Positions 1 through 9,404 are shown, counted from the stretch's first letter. The stretch is DNA of 64,000 bases from Bacillota bacterium (GCA_023411555.1 JAEYOQ010000058.1:103292-167291), one strand, 5' to 3'. Notes: generated by a model not told the origin, from the sequence alone. Numbers and translations: made by a program.

Positions 1-122
1 GAATCGCTAGATCCGGTATCCACGATGATCAGCTCGTCCCATATTCCCTTTAGGGAATCAAGACATCTTGCCAGAACCTTTTCTTCATCCTTTACTATCA
101 TGCAGACACTAATTGTAATCAT
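1..122 (-). CDS. Glycosyltransferase family 2, N-terminal part (runs off left edge)
   Basis: The reverse strand from base 122 encodes about 40 residues beginning MITISVCMIVKDEEKVLARC and reaching DTGSSD. This is the usual opening of a GT2 (GT-A fold) transferase: a first beta strand, the KDE motif, and the nucleotide-binding DTGSSD turn. Only the first strand-helix-strand is inside the window, so donor and acceptor cannot be judged. It lies downstream of the secreted 679-residue gene in the same direction, with about 87 bases between them. By neighbourhood it probably belongs to the flagellar/surface glycan island. The start is the only ATG near the 5' end of this frame. Confidence 0.85.
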   Translation of the reverse strand, partial: MITISVCMIVKDEEKVLARCLDSLKGIWDELIIVDTGSSD

Positions 123-209
123 TATAACCTCCGTATTTCCTCTTAGATGCAGCCTAATATGACTCAGTTCTCGTTATATTTTCAGCCTTCCCTTCTAGCT
201 TGAAAAGCT

Positions 210-2249
210 CTAAGGCTGTAATTTCTCTGCTTCTATTTGAATGAACTTTATCACATGATTACTTGCATCCAGCTCATAGATATTAAGATACTGACCTGCC
301 GCAGGAATTGCTAAATCCATACCGCTAGTGAACGGTGTACCATCACTAATCTTATCCTCTTTGTTCATCTTAGTCACCTTAGTAGTGTCAACCTTGTATA
401 CCAGACGATTACCTGTTTCGATTATACTCGTTACTCTAACTGCTACTGTACCACTTGTAGATCCAGGTCCTTTTTCAGTCGTGAGACTTAATGCAGGTGT
501 AGGGTTCTTAATGGTAAGCTTACTTGAGGTCTTATCAATCGTTCCATTATCATAATAGATCGTAAGTGCCTTTGCAGTACAATTCGTCATGGTTTCCAGT
601 GCTGAACTCTTTAAGGTAATTCTCATTGTATATACCATTGTCGTATCAATACCACTCTCAATGGAAGGTGTAATAGTAGGTTTCTCAAACGCTATATTAT
701 TGGTTCCGAGCTTAATATACTTCACACTTGTCTCATATGGCATCTTACCAAAATCATTTAAAGTAACATCAATATGAATATCTTCCGGATAACCCTTAGT
801 ATAGACATAAGTAGTCTTAGGAGCAGTAGGAAGAAAAGCATATTTAATCTCATAGACTCCCATGGTCGATGCTAGTTTAAAGGCTACTTCCTCTTTATTC
901 GAGGTTTTTGCCTTGTACTTAATCTCCTTCTGTCTAATATAGATCTTAGAATCATCCGGCGCTTTACTAGCTAGTACCTTAACGATGCTACCCTTTGTGA
1001 TTGGAGTCCAGGAAGCCTTCTGCAAATCAAAATCAATCCCTTTTTTGAAAACACAATATTCATATGGATTACTTTGTGATGCAGAGGGTATCTGAATATT
1101 GATATTCTTTATACCGTTATAGGTTATGTAGATATTCTTATCCGTTGCATCTGCACCACTCGGTGCTGCTTCGGCTTTAATAGTACCTGGTAAGATCCAT
1201 TGTTCATCCAGATGCTTCTCAGTTATCTTAGAAGCAGCAGCTTTTGAAGTTGCGGAAGTTCTAATCTCAATCACCATTTCAGGGAATCTGGAAGTATCGT
1301 ATAAACCGTCTTTCGTACCATTAACTAGTGTTGACAGAGGTAATTTCTTAGTGGAACTATCGGTCACCTTAGTCCAATTAATGATAATATTTCCGTCCTT
1401 GTCTTTTACACGATATTCCTGCCCATATTTGATATCCACTGTAAACTTACTTCCGTCTACTCCTGTTACCGGAAGAGTAACCTTCTTTGCAATTTTAAGC
1501 TTAACTGCTCCACTTACACGACGACCCTTTATTCCGGTAGGATAGTTGTTGCCAAATACAATGTCAGTAAACTCATCCCTAAGGAAGGAGAAATTCATAA
1601 TTCTGGTCCTGATATCAGCCGGATTACCGCTGGTTGTAGACGCATTCACAATATCATCAATCGGTGCGATACGAAAATAGATATTGGTTCCTCTAAGCAT
1701 GTAATTCTCTAAGACCCTCTTGGTCAAATAGGTACTTGGAATCCAACGACCATCGTCCCCCTTCTTCCACTCGAGATCAGAGAAGTTAATCGGATTCGCC
1801 GCAGTTCCTTCACTAGACATAACATTCAGGATCGGGCCAATGTTATCGTTAGCGTTCAGGGTTTCAATCTGGCTATAATTGATCGATACCTCTAGCTTTG
1901 TAGGCCTTTTATTTATAGTAACACGTGATTGCTTGTCGTTAGTATTCCCTTTGATAAAGATCGTGTTCTCGTAGGTGGGCGTTAACCAGGATATATCAAT
2001 GACTGCAATCTTTTCCGTAGTCGGATCTATCTCGATTACATCCCAGTTATTCTTGGCTGCTTCTGCTTCTGTGCCATAATATATCTTGGAATTACCGTTC
2101 GTAAATACCAGGATACTTTCGTCAGAATAGGAAACTGCACATACCTCAACTGCTGTTCCTGCCGCTAGCGACTCCTGTATTGGTGAATAAATAACACCTG
2201 TAATAATCAGGAGAAGAAGCAGCATCAATTTCATACTTAATTTCTTCAT
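210..2249 (-). CDS. Secreted protein of unknown function, 679 aa, under a sigma-28-type promoter
   Basis: I do not recognise this family. Residues 1-30 form a clear Sec signal peptide (KK, then a leucine run, then SLAA with probable cleavage near residue 29-30). The mature part is about 650 residues rich in Thr, Lys, Ile and Asp. It has recurring beta-strand-like stretches such as IYITYNGIKNINIQIPSAS, suggesting stacked beta-sandwich modules. No SLH, LPXTG, choline-binding or catalytic motif is visible, and no C-terminal anchor. An AGGAGGTG-like site precedes the ATG. A sigma-28-like promoter lies about 210 bases upstream (2457-2483), so it is probably made with the late flagellar genes. It may be an extracellular or wall-associated protein acting with motility or adhesion; that role is inference only. 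Confidence 0.85.
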   Translation of the reverse strand: MKKLSMKLMLLLLLIITGVIYSPIQESLAAGTAVEVCAVSYSDESILVFTNGNSKIYYGTEAEAAKNNWDVIEIDPTTEKIAVIDISWLTPTYENTIFIKGNTNDKQSRVTINKRPTKLEVSINYSQIETLNANDNIGPILNVMSSEGTAANPINFSDLEWKKGDDGRWIPSTYLTKRVLENYMLRGTNIYFRIAPIDDIVNASTTSGNPADIRTRIMNFSFLRDEFTDIVFGNNYPTGIKGRRVSGAVKLKIAKKVTLPVTGVDGSKFTVDIKYGQEYRVKDKDGNIIINWTKVTDSSTKKLPLSTLVNGTKDGLYDTSRFPEMVIEIRTSATSKAAASKITEKHLDEQWILPGTIKAEAAPSGADATDKNIYITYNGIKNINIQIPSASQSNPYEYCVFKKGIDFDLQKASWTPITKGSIVKVLASKAPDDSKIYIRQKEIKYKAKTSNKEEVAFKLASTMGVYEIKYAFLPTAPKTTYVYTKGYPEDIHIDVTLNDFGKMPYETSVKYIKLGTNNIAFEKPTITPSIESGIDTTMVYTMRITLKSSALETMTNCTAKALTIYYDNGTIDKTSSKLTIKNPTPALSLTTEKGPGSTSGTVAVRVTSIIETGNRLVYKVDTTKVTKMNKEDKISDGTPFTSGMDLAIPAAGQYLNIYELDASNHVIKFIQIEAEKLQP

Positions 2250-2313
2250 GATGTTACACCTCCGTGTGGTCCATATACCTTATGGTTCCTTAGTATCAGC
2301 CGTGATAAATTTA

Positions 2314-2319
2314 ATTATA
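2314..2319 (-). promoter_or_regulatory. Possible second -10 box (TATAAT) upstream of the secreted protein
   Basis: The reverse strand reads TATAAT about 65 bases before the ATG of the 679-residue secreted protein. I see no convincing -35 hexamer at 16-18 bases, so this is weak support for an additional sigma-A promoter downstream of the sigma-28-type one. Confidence 0.3.
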
Positions 2320-2456
2320 CAGCATTTTCCGCCAAAAATCATCCATTTTCTTACAAAATAATAAATATTATTAAAAATATCATTTTTTGTATGAATAAGC
2401 AAACTACTCCCACAGGAATCCTTTGGCTTCTGTTATGTAATAATAACTTAACAATA

Positions 2457-2483
2457 ATATCGGCAAATTGGCAAATAAGCTTA
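2457..2483 (-). promoter_or_regulatory. Sigma-28 (SigD/FliA)-type promoter for the secreted 679-aa protein
   Basis: On the reverse strand TAAG (2480-2483) is followed after exactly 15 bases by GCCGATAT (2457-2464). The -10 matches the firmicute flagellar sigma consensus fully and the -35 differs from TAAA at one base. It sits in the 363-base gap between the first Maf gene and the secreted protein and points at the secreted protein. The rest of this gap holds a terminator near 2529-2588 and otherwise A+T-rich sequence. Confidence 0.75.
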
Positions 2484-2528
2484 ACCCGAATCCCAACTAT
2501 TCTTCGCTTTTGCTAACTCATAAAATAT

Positions 2529-2588
2529 AAAAGAAGCCCCCGTAAAAATGTGCTTTTATAAAGCATCATCTTCCTCGAAGGCTTTTAT
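2529..2588 (-). terminator. Probable terminator after the first Maf gene
   Basis: On the reverse strand AAAAGCC pairs with GGCTTCTTTT across about 45 bases, with an inner hairpin (TGCTTT/AAAGCA). A T-rich tract follows. It lies directly downstream of the Maf stop and upstream of the sigma-28-type promoter. Confidence 0.5.
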
Positions 2589-2611
2589 AAACATCCTTGA
2601 TAACCGATTTG

Positions 2612-4279
2612 CTACTCCTGGATAAGCTCACTCAGTTTTTGTATTTTCATTCCTTTTATTTTGGCCCCACCCTCTGTGGCATCGATAAATTCAATATCAC
2701 GGACATCTTTAATCCGCTTCTCGATCCATTGTCGGTACATATCAAGGGTTCTGCTGGTATAGACCAGCTTTCCGTGAATATCCTCTACTTGTCGAAGGTC
2801 TTCCGTAGAAGCCAGGTCTCGCCTAGAGGTCTGTGTGGCATGTACATAATTATCCGTATAGGCAAGGTCAAGACCAAGAAAGATAATGCGGCGACATCCA
2901 AGGCTGATGCCGAGATCAAGGGCTGTCGTACTGACCGATCCTCCGGTCTGTATCAGCATAGATCCATGCTTGGCGGCAAACTCCTCTGCTTTTTCAAAGT
3001 CCTTTTGAAGAATCATATATTTCTTACCCTGATAATTTTTTGCAAATCCGTAAAAAGCAGTGGATAAGAACAGTATGGGAACCAGGCATTTCTCAACCCC
3101 AGATATTTGAGCGTATACTCTATTATTCGCATCCGTTACTATAACATAATCTGGAATGATATCATTAGCCAGCAATTTCTTAAAGACGGTACCTGTAGCC
3201 ATCAGAATACTATTCTCTGCTTTCAGCTTCTTCAGTTCAAGAAAGTTCTTATCCAGCGACGGTCCTGCCGCTACGATATAGAGGTCCTTATTCTGGAATT
3301 GCTCCATAAGATCATCTGTCAGGTAATCGTAATGAGATACATTTTTACGGAAATTACTGTTAAGAAGCTTTAACTGATTGGCAATTGAACTGTATTGAAT
3401 AAAATAATTCTCCAGTCTATCTTTCATAACAGCATTCGTTACATTCCTAAGGGAGGGATAATGTATTACAAATTTCTCTTCCTCTTTCATATCAGAAATC
3501 CGTTTGATAAGCTTAGTATGGTCCGGATCATAAATCAATCGAATTGCAGGATTTTGAAGAAGTTGCGCAATCTGTGTATATCCAGTTGCCAGTTTTATTA
3601 CATTAATATCAGCTTCAAAGACATCTATGCTTATGCTGCTATCCAATCCAATCAGCTCACGGATATGATACCCTAAGCCCAGACCATACACAATATATCC
3701 TGTAACCTCTTCATGATACCAGGTATTTACCAGCGAAAATGCTTCCTTTGTAACACTGTTATTGCTATGAAGATAAAATCGACCCAGTTGGTTCGTAATA
3801 GCCAGGGTCATATGTCCGCTAGAGGTAAACTCAATCTCATAACCTTGTTCTGCAAGCTTCCATGGTTCTTCACCGGTAGTGATCATCTCATACAACTCAG
3901 AATCGCGCTCCTGCCAGATTTTTAGATTACTATCGTATAGCGTTGTCTCCGGCACAAATCCCTCGCTTGCAACGATATCCTGCTGAAGATCCGTTAGATA
4001 TCTTCTAAGCTGTAGTTCATATAGATCTGCCTCGAGAACATAATCCTTACTATTCTGAGCAGAGAACAACTCCAATAATATGCTATTCATCAATTCAAAT
4101 CGTTCTTGATCTATAATGCTCTGTAATAAAGACATAATTCCATCCAGCTTAGCTATAAAGTCAGCTGAAGTTCGTAGCGCTTTATCATAATTCTGAATAT
4201 GAAAATAATAAACAATCTTATCAATCGTATCGATTAATATTGTATTATTTCTAAATAATTTTTGTAGTTCGTTGGTCAA
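2612..4279 (-). CDS. Motility-associated factor (Maf), DUF115 glycosyltransferase, 555 aa
   Basis: The protein carries the DUF115/MptE-like core of bacterial Maf proteins, which transfer nonulosonic acids to Ser/Thr of flagellin in the cytoplasm. Visible signatures are AAGPSLD near 337-343, VTDAN near 381-385, GGSVSTTALDLG near 446-457 and FLGLDLAYTD near 467-476. The first 300 residues are the Maf-specific N-terminal part, including a nucleotide-fold-like segment (YIVYGLGLGYH near 195-205). The start is TTG, preceded by GAGGAG at 7 bases. It is the last gene of its direction before the sigma-28-driven secreted gene and is divergent from the DUF1796 gene. It is only distantly like the second Maf gene at 27.2-29.1 kb. 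Confidence 0.9.
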   Translation of the reverse strand: MTNELQKLFRNNTILIDTIDKIVYYFHIQNYDKALRTSADFIAKLDGIMSLLQSIIDQERFELMNSILLELFSAQNSKDYVLEADLYELQLRRYLTDLQQDIVASEGFVPETTLYDSNLKIWQERDSELYEMITTGEEPWKLAEQGYEIEFTSSGHMTLAITNQLGRFYLHSNNSVTKEAFSLVNTWYHEEVTGYIVYGLGLGYHIRELIGLDSSISIDVFEADINVIKLATGYTQIAQLLQNPAIRLIYDPDHTKLIKRISDMKEEEKFVIHYPSLRNVTNAVMKDRLENYFIQYSSIANQLKLLNSNFRKNVSHYDYLTDDLMEQFQNKDLYIVAAGPSLDKNFLELKKLKAENSILMATGTVFKKLLANDIIPDYVIVTDANNRVYAQISGVEKCLVPILFLSTAFYGFAKNYQGKKYMILQKDFEKAEEFAAKHGSMLIQTGGSVSTTALDLGISLGCRRIIFLGLDLAYTDNYVHATQTSRRDLASTEDLRQVEDIHGKLVYTSRTLDMYRQWIEKRIKDVRDIEFIDATEGGAKIKGMKIQKLSELIQE

Positions 4280-4561
4280 CGCTTCTCTCCTCGGTAAAAT
4301 TTAATTATTAGTTACTACTATTAATATTATTGAACATACTTAGTTAGATGTCAATCCATTAATATCGTACGAACTGAGTTACTGGGAAAGTCCCATGTCT
4401 CTCTGTATTATTATCCTTGTATTCTTTTCAGTGTATACAACAACTTGATGATAGTTCACAGATAACATAGACAGACCGCGAATCACACAGTACAATATTC
4501 ATATGCCATAGCTGTAAAATAATCTTATATATGATAAGGATAATTGAAAGGGTATCACGAT

Positions 4562-5524
4562 ATGATCGAATTAGATTTTATATTGTCACTTGGCCCAGCA
4601 TGCAGGCCTGCTGAGCATCTTCGTCAACATGATTTAAGGCATCTTGCATGTCCATTGGACTGGCAGATGGGTTACAGTTTAGCTACTGTACTTCATTTAT
4701 ATCAAACTTCATTTTCAGATTTCTTTATTCAGATCGAGCAAGATAAACAACAACCTTTATTAAAAGGTCATAGAAGAATAAATGATCTAAAGAATGGTAT
4801 TATCTCTATCCATCACTTCTCTGCTGATAAACCAATTGAAGAGGAGCAAACACACTTCCTCAAACTAATGCATGACAGATACATCAATATGCATAACGAA
4901 ATATTAAAAGCTGAACGTATAGGCCTAGTCTGTAATCGGCGTGATTCAATTGAAGAATTAAAGCATTTCCTCCTGCAGTTTGGAGCTATCTATCCTAATC
5001 ATCAGATTGTTTTGATTAATATAAGAAACCAAAAGGAAGTAACCTTTCAATCGAAGCAATACGACATTAATGATCGCTTATGGATAATTGAATATGAATT
5101 TCAGGATATTAACGAGGACGGAGACGATTATATTAATAACCCAAATGCATGGAAGGGAAATGTTTCTGCTTGGAATAGAGTGATGGAGGACATAAGAATA
5201 TCAACTCCCTACTTATTACAAAAGCTAAATATGCTGGATTATTCCGACAAGAATATAATCATATATGGTGCTGGTATATTTGCAACGAAATTGATCCAAT
5301 GGCTTCAAAGGTATCATATTAATATCTTTGGTATTGCCGTAAGTAATACAGACAATAACCCACCAGAAGTACAGGGTATCCCTGTAAAAGGGATATCGGA
5401 ATATTCGGATATTGCAGATCAATGCATCGTAATTATTGCTGTTCAAATAGAAAGAAAGATTAATGAGATTATGGAACTACTTAATACATTCCATTTTCCC
5501 AACATCATTACACCATATGAATAA
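4562..5524 (+). CDS. DUF1796 putative cysteine peptidase-like protein with C-terminal Rossmann domain, 320 aa
   Basis: The N-terminal two thirds resembles the DUF1796 papain-like putative cysteine peptidases, with FILSLGPACRPAEHLRQHDL near residues 6-25 and a candidate catalytic Cys14. Residues from about 226 on form a separate nucleotide-binding-like domain (NIIIYGAGIFATKLIQWL), the same kind of module seen in four other proteins of this island. The chosen ATG has AAAGGG at 9 bases; an upstream in-frame TTG is less likely. It is the only plus-strand gene in the first 46 kb besides shadows, and is convergent with the pyruvyltransferase genes across a bidirectional terminator. The substrate is unknown; a role in glycan or surface assembly is inferred from position. 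Confidence 0.8.
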   Translation: MIELDFILSLGPACRPAEHLRQHDLRHLACPLDWQMGYSLATVLHLYQTSFSDFFIQIEQDKQQPLLKGHRRINDLKNGIISIHHFSADKPIEEEQTHFLKLMHDRYINMHNEILKAERIGLVCNRRDSIEELKHFLLQFGAIYPNHQIVLINIRNQKEVTFQSKQYDINDRLWIIEYEFQDINEDGDDYINNPNAWKGNVSAWNRVMEDIRISTPYLLQKLNMLDYSDKNIIIYGAGIFATKLIQWLQRYHINIFGIAVSNTDNNPPEVQGIPVKGISEYSDIADQCIVIIAVQIERKINEIMELLNTFHFPNIITPYE

Positions 5525-5528
5525 TTGT

Positions 5529-5580
5529 AAAACCCATAGATGCAGTAGAAATACTTTCGTCTCTGTATCTATGGGTTTTT
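5529..5580. terminator. Bidirectional terminator between convergent genes
   Basis: AAAACCCATAGAT and ATCTATGGGTTTTT form a 13-base stem around a roughly 25-base loop, with A and T runs on the two sides. It serves the plus-strand DUF1796 gene and the end of the minus-strand glycan operon. Confidence 0.85.
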
Positions 5581-5594
5581 GACATAGTTAAATT

Positions 5595-6674
5595 CTAATT
5601 CCAGATGTGATCGATATGATTCTCATCCAAAAACTTAATATACTCATTGAGCATGTATGGATACCTTTTATAATACTCATCATAGGAACAATACTCCAAT
5701 AGCTCCTCCAAGTGTTTAATCTTGCCTAATGTAGAAAAATCTATCGCCGGGAGCTGGAAAAGATCTGTTAATTCTTTAGTTCTACTATCATGTACAATCC
5801 ATAATGCAGGTATTCCACTTCGATATGCCACAACATTACCATGAAACCTAGCACCGAACGAAAAGGTGAATCCTTCCTCCTCCATATAAGAATACCAATC
5901 TTGCATGTCAAAAAACATCTTAGCATTGCTTCTCATAAATTCTTCGAGTATAGCTACATCTCCTCCATAGCCAGGAAATCTCCTTTGTACTAATTCCTGA
6001 GTTAAAGTGCGGTCTTCATAAACTGTCTTTGGCATCTCGATCATACATTGCATGATCCAATTCATATTGTAGTCTATACCAAGTTCCAGTACCTTACGTT
6101 CGTTTTGATTGCCTGTGATAATATTAAAAACACATTTTTCACCTTTCGGTTGCTTGATGTTTTTAATCTGTTTCTCATTCAGATATAAGGAAGGACATCC
6201 TATAACTCGGTAGTTTTTAATACCAATTAATTCAAGACAAGCCGCAGTAAATTCCCCTCTAACACCAATGGAAACCACACGATCACAAATATTGTGCAAC
6301 GCATTTATACCTTCTTGAGGTATAAATGACATAAGTTTTTTTGGTGTATTAAGCTTAGGAGTAGATTGAGCACCTAACCCTACCAAAGTTACAGGGAATT
6401 TTTGCCTACTGATTATTTTCCATAAATTGACAAGATATGTAGTGTCTAGGTTAATGAAATTAGCACAAGATAGTGCTCCAACATTATCCTGTGCTAATTC
6501 TGTCAATGTTATGTCTCCTGGTAGATATTCCTTCTTAAACTTTATTTGTTGTTTGATTGCATTTACAAAAACTAAATTTCCGGTATTAAAGCCAACATTC
6601 TCAATTCGGTCTGTTATAATAAAATTATCATTTATACCAGCCCTATAAATCGGATTTAGATAGATGCATTCCAT
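5595..6674 (-). CDS. Polysaccharide pyruvyl transferase family protein, 359 aa
   Basis: This is a member of the PF04230 family, which adds ketal-linked pyruvate from phosphoenolpyruvate to surface sugars. The family core is visible: a GVRGEFTAACLELIG segment followed by GCPSLYLN in the middle, and FGARFHGNVVAYRSGIPALW toward the C-terminus. The ATG used here has GGGAG 8 bases upstream; an in-frame GTG three codons earlier overlaps that site. It is the last gene of the long minus-strand operon, 31 bases after a second, more distant pyruvyltransferase. Some members of this family have other roles, so pyruvylation is likely but not certain. Confidence 0.85.
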   Translation of the reverse strand: MECIYLNPIYRAGINDNFIITDRIENVGFNTGNLVFVNAIKQQIKFKKEYLPGDITLTELAQDNVGALSCANFINLDTTYLVNLWKIISRQKFPVTLVGLGAQSTPKLNTPKKLMSFIPQEGINALHNICDRVVSIGVRGEFTAACLELIGIKNYRVIGCPSLYLNEKQIKNIKQPKGEKCVFNIITGNQNERKVLELGIDYNMNWIMQCMIEMPKTVYEDRTLTQELVQRRFPGYGGDVAILEEFMRSNAKMFFDMQDWYSYMEEEGFTFSFGARFHGNVVAYRSGIPALWIVHDSRTKELTDLFQLPAIDFSTLGKIKHLEELLEYCSYDEYYKRYPYMLNEYIKFLDENHIDHIWN

Positions 6675-6705
6675 TATTGTCACTCCCAGTTTTCATTCCT
6701 GAATA

Positions 6706-7863
6706 TCAATTAATAGTATTTACGATATCTTTTAATCTATAACATTTGTCAATATAATATGGCATATTTTCCTCCAATATCATCCTTATTTTATCTTCAT
6801 TCTCCTCCATCCATTGGAATTTACTAGTTAGGTCTCGTACTGAACTAATTGATTGTAATTCTAACATCAGATTTTCATCTCCGTTCATAATATCCCTAAC
6901 AATGCCTTTCGTTTTCGTTTTATAACCAGTTAAAATGGTTGGTACACTTGAGGACAAAGCAGATACACTGGCATGTGTTCTTAACGCTACCATAAATCTA
7001 CATTTTGAAATAATAAACTTTAAACGCATCGCATTCTGGTCCTTAATCATTGTTACCCTGCCAGAATCCTTGTATTTTTTATATAATGGGTACATGGTTG
7101 CAATATCCGAGTTCTTCCCCCCCCAGTTAACATGAGGAATAAATGCAATATTATAGTTTGTCTCTTCTATAATATATTCGATCAACGCAGTATAATTTTG
7201 TACCAGCGTGTTATAATATCTTTCATTTCCCTGAGATAAAAAACCAACATTAATCCCAACAACATCGAATCTGAAAACAGAGGGTAGCGGACATTCCTGC
7301 GCCTCCATAACAAAAGCCGGACATGGCACTAGCTCAACATTATCCTTTATACCAGCTTCTAACAAATTTGAATAGGTAATCGATTCCCTAGGAATGATAT
7401 AAGTGTATCGCTTTAAATCTTTTAGCACATGTTTATCAGAAAATATTTTTTTATCAATTGTACATCCCATCATAATAGTATGTCCGCCGAATAATCTTAT
7501 CATTCGATTAGCAAAAGAATAAAATCTTCTTACACTATCACCTTCACAATATTGATCTCCAGCTTCAAGCATATATACACCGTTGATATCTGATAGCAAA
7601 CGATAAAATAATGAATAGTAAGCAAAAATCTCTATCTTTAATTTTCTTAAAACGTTATATAAGTTCATATATTTGTGATATGCTATGCCCTGCTTTTCTA
7701 GATGACATATCTTATTAAGTGAGAACCTAATACCAGAATCCACATCGGCGGAGAATACTCTAATTTTACTATTAGAAAATATTTTACACACTCCGCGCAC
7801 AATTGCCTCGTTTCCGTGATTTTGGCAACCAGGTTCCCCGTATATACTTACTTTATTCACCAC
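6706..7863 (-). CDS. Polysaccharide pyruvyl transferase family protein (CsaB/EpsO-like), 385 aa
   Basis: The protein opens with VSIYGEPGCQNHGNEAIVRG, matching the GxxNxGDEAI opening of pyruvyltransferases. Its C-terminal half holds RTHASVSALSSSVPTILTGY, the conserved R-H substrate region. It starts at GTG with AGGAGG 6 bases upstream. It forms a tandem pair with the next gene but the two share only family motifs, which suggests different acceptor sugars. The family acts at the inner face of the membrane on lipid-linked or nucleotide sugars. Confidence 0.85.
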   Translation of the reverse strand: MVNKVSIYGEPGCQNHGNEAIVRGVCKIFSNSKIRVFSADVDSGIRFSLNKICHLEKQGIAYHKYMNLYNVLRKLKIEIFAYYSLFYRLLSDINGVYMLEAGDQYCEGDSVRRFYSFANRMIRLFGGHTIMMGCTIDKKIFSDKHVLKDLKRYTYIIPRESITYSNLLEAGIKDNVELVPCPAFVMEAQECPLPSVFRFDVVGINVGFLSQGNERYYNTLVQNYTALIEYIIEETNYNIAFIPHVNWGGKNSDIATMYPLYKKYKDSGRVTMIKDQNAMRLKFIISKCRFMVALRTHASVSALSSSVPTILTGYKTKTKGIVRDIMNGDENLMLELQSISSVRDLTSKFQWMEENEDKIRMILEENMPYYIDKCYRLKDIVNTIN

Positions 7864-7885
7864 TAACCTCCTAATCTCGTCATAC

Positions 7886-8404
7886 CTAATCTACCAAGCT
7901 TCTTAACTTTCTAGCCGGTACTCCAGCATAGATGGAATACGGCTCAATATCCTTAGTCACAACACTTCCAGCTCCAATCACTGAGCATTCTCCGACATGA
8001 ACTCCGGGTAAAATAGTGACATTAGCACCAATCCAAACTTCATCACCAATCATAATAGTTCCACTTTTGGTAAGAACATTTCTAACATAGGGCAGTTGAT
8101 TAATCCTATCTCCGTTATTAGCTGAAGACATTACTATACATGTTACATTGGGAGCAATTGATACATTCTTACCGATGATCAATCTTTTTTCATAATCATC
8201 TGAGACTATACGAAAGCCAAGATTGGTAAAAGTGCCCTCACCCATTACAACACCAAGCCTAGCTAGGTAGATCTTCCTAATCCTTGCATCCGTATAATAA
8301 TTAGCTATAAATTTCACAAAACGCATCGGCATATTTTCCACACTGTTTGCTAGAAAATTATATATAATACTATCGCATTTAGCCAGTTGTTCCTTTGTGA
8401 ACAT
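7886..8404 (-). CDS. Hexapeptide-repeat acetyltransferase, possible FdtC/QdtC-type N-acetyltransferase, 172 aa
   Basis: The C-terminal 100 residues are a left-handed beta-helix with hexapeptide turns (IMIGDEVWIGANVTILPGV, then VIGAGSVVTKDIEPYSIYAG) ending in the GVPARK loop typical of maltose/sugar O- and N-acetyltransferases. The ATG chosen has AGGAGGTG at 8 bases; a longer frame reading upstream would include the ribosome-binding site. It lies a few genes downstream of an FdtA-type isomerase and an FdtB-type aminotransferase. It could therefore acetylate the amino group of a dTDP-3-amino-3,6-dideoxyhexose to give Fuc3NAc or Qui3NAc. An O-acetyltransferase acting on the finished glycan is the alternative. 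Confidence 0.85.
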   Translation of the reverse strand: MFTKEQLAKCDSIIYNFLANSVENMPMRFVKFIANYYTDARIRKIYLARLGVVMGEGTFTNLGFRIVSDDYEKRLIIGKNVSIAPNVTCIVMSSANNGDRINQLPYVRNVLTKSGTIMIGDEVWIGANVTILPGVHVGECSVIGAGSVVTKDIEPYSIYAGVPARKLRSLVD

Positions 8405-8428
8405 TATGCTTGCACCTCCTATCAATTT

Positions 8429-9370
8429 TTAGCCAATATATTTTTCAAAAGTAAACTTACATGTTATATCACATCCTATACTTTGCTTAAAATTGCATAA
8501 CCCAATATTGGGTACGCCGCATTCTGAAGAAGGACCAATATCCAAATACCGGTATCCGCTTTGCCTATAATAAAGAATTAACTGATATGATAGATAATTA
8601 ATTGGTTTATCCTGAGAATACCCCGGAATATCCCCCCAGTATATTACTTGTGCAACATCTTTATTAACATGGAATACCACGGCAGCAGCAATTGGCTTAT
8701 CACCTTTCTTTACAACAAAGAACTCATGATCTACTATGCGAATTGTATTCGACACTTGCTCATATGACATTCGAATCGGATATCCCTTACTTTCACGGTT
8801 AAGTCTAATAATCTCATAAGCCATTAACTTATCCTCATCACGAAGGCACTGATCCAATCGAAGACCAGCCTTTAGGCTTATCGAAAGATTTTTTCTAGCA
8901 TTATAATGGATTAAGTCTATGTAGTTATTGACCCCCATTTTTTTTAAATCCATATGATAATTTATATCGATATGCTTCATCAAATAACCATTGCTAGTTA
9001 ATGCATATATCAATATATTAACCGCGTTATCATTGTAAAATGCTGGTGGAAGAGTATATTGTATATATTTATAGTTTTCCTGAAGCATATAAGCATCTAT
9101 TGCCTTAATCATGGCAAAATAACATTCCAATGAAGTATCATTCTTCAAAGGAATAATCATCCCAAAAGGAGCCGAAAAGGGGCAAAATACCTTATTCTCT
9201 TTTATTCCAAAACAAGCAATGAATCTGGGTTTTGAATCTTTGATTAACATATAAATAATCTTATCAACCTTGTACTTATTAAGTTCAGTAAATTCCGGAG
9301 ACATAAAGATAAAATTATTCCCTTGGAAAAATAATTTATATTGCTCAACTGATATTATTTCAATTGTCAT
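8429..9370 (-). CDS. FemAB-like GNAT-fold protein, 313 aa
   Basis: The chain has the look of a FemAB/GNAT-type acyltransferase. The central segment FVVKKGDKPIAAAVVFH gives the typical strand pair. Further on, YLDIGPSSECGVPNIGLCNFKQSIGC matches the end of the FemAB fold, where N-x-G-L-x-x-F-K-x-S-x-G is a common pattern. Such proteins use acyl-CoA or aminoacyl donors to modify sugars or peptidoglycan. In this position, between a sugar acetyltransferase and FdtA, it probably N-acylates an amino sugar; the donor cannot be read. Translation likely starts at the second of two adjacent start codons (GTG ATG), after GAGG. Confidence 0.75.
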   Translation of the reverse strand: MTIEIISVEQYKLFFQGNNFIFMSPEFTELNKYKVDKIIYMLIKDSKPRFIACFGIKENKVFCPFSAPFGMIIPLKNDTSLECYFAMIKAIDAYMLQENYKYIQYTLPPAFYNDNAVNILIYALTSNGYLMKHIDINYHMDLKKMGVNNYIDLIHYNARKNLSISLKAGLRLDQCLRDEDKLMAYEIIRLNRESKGYPIRMSYEQVSNTIRIVDHEFFVVKKGDKPIAAAVVFHVNKDVAQVIYWGDIPGYSQDKPINYLSYQLILYYRQSGYRYLDIGPSSECGVPNIGLCNFKQSIGCDITCKFTFEKYIG

Positions 9371-9404
9371 CACATTACCTCTGATTCGTTTACATAATAA
9401 ACTT

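Noticed and set aside
2597..3067. 156-codon plus-strand frame opposite the first Maf gene
   Set aside because: Antisense to conserved DUF115 motifs, with no ribosome-binding site and no protein family likeness.
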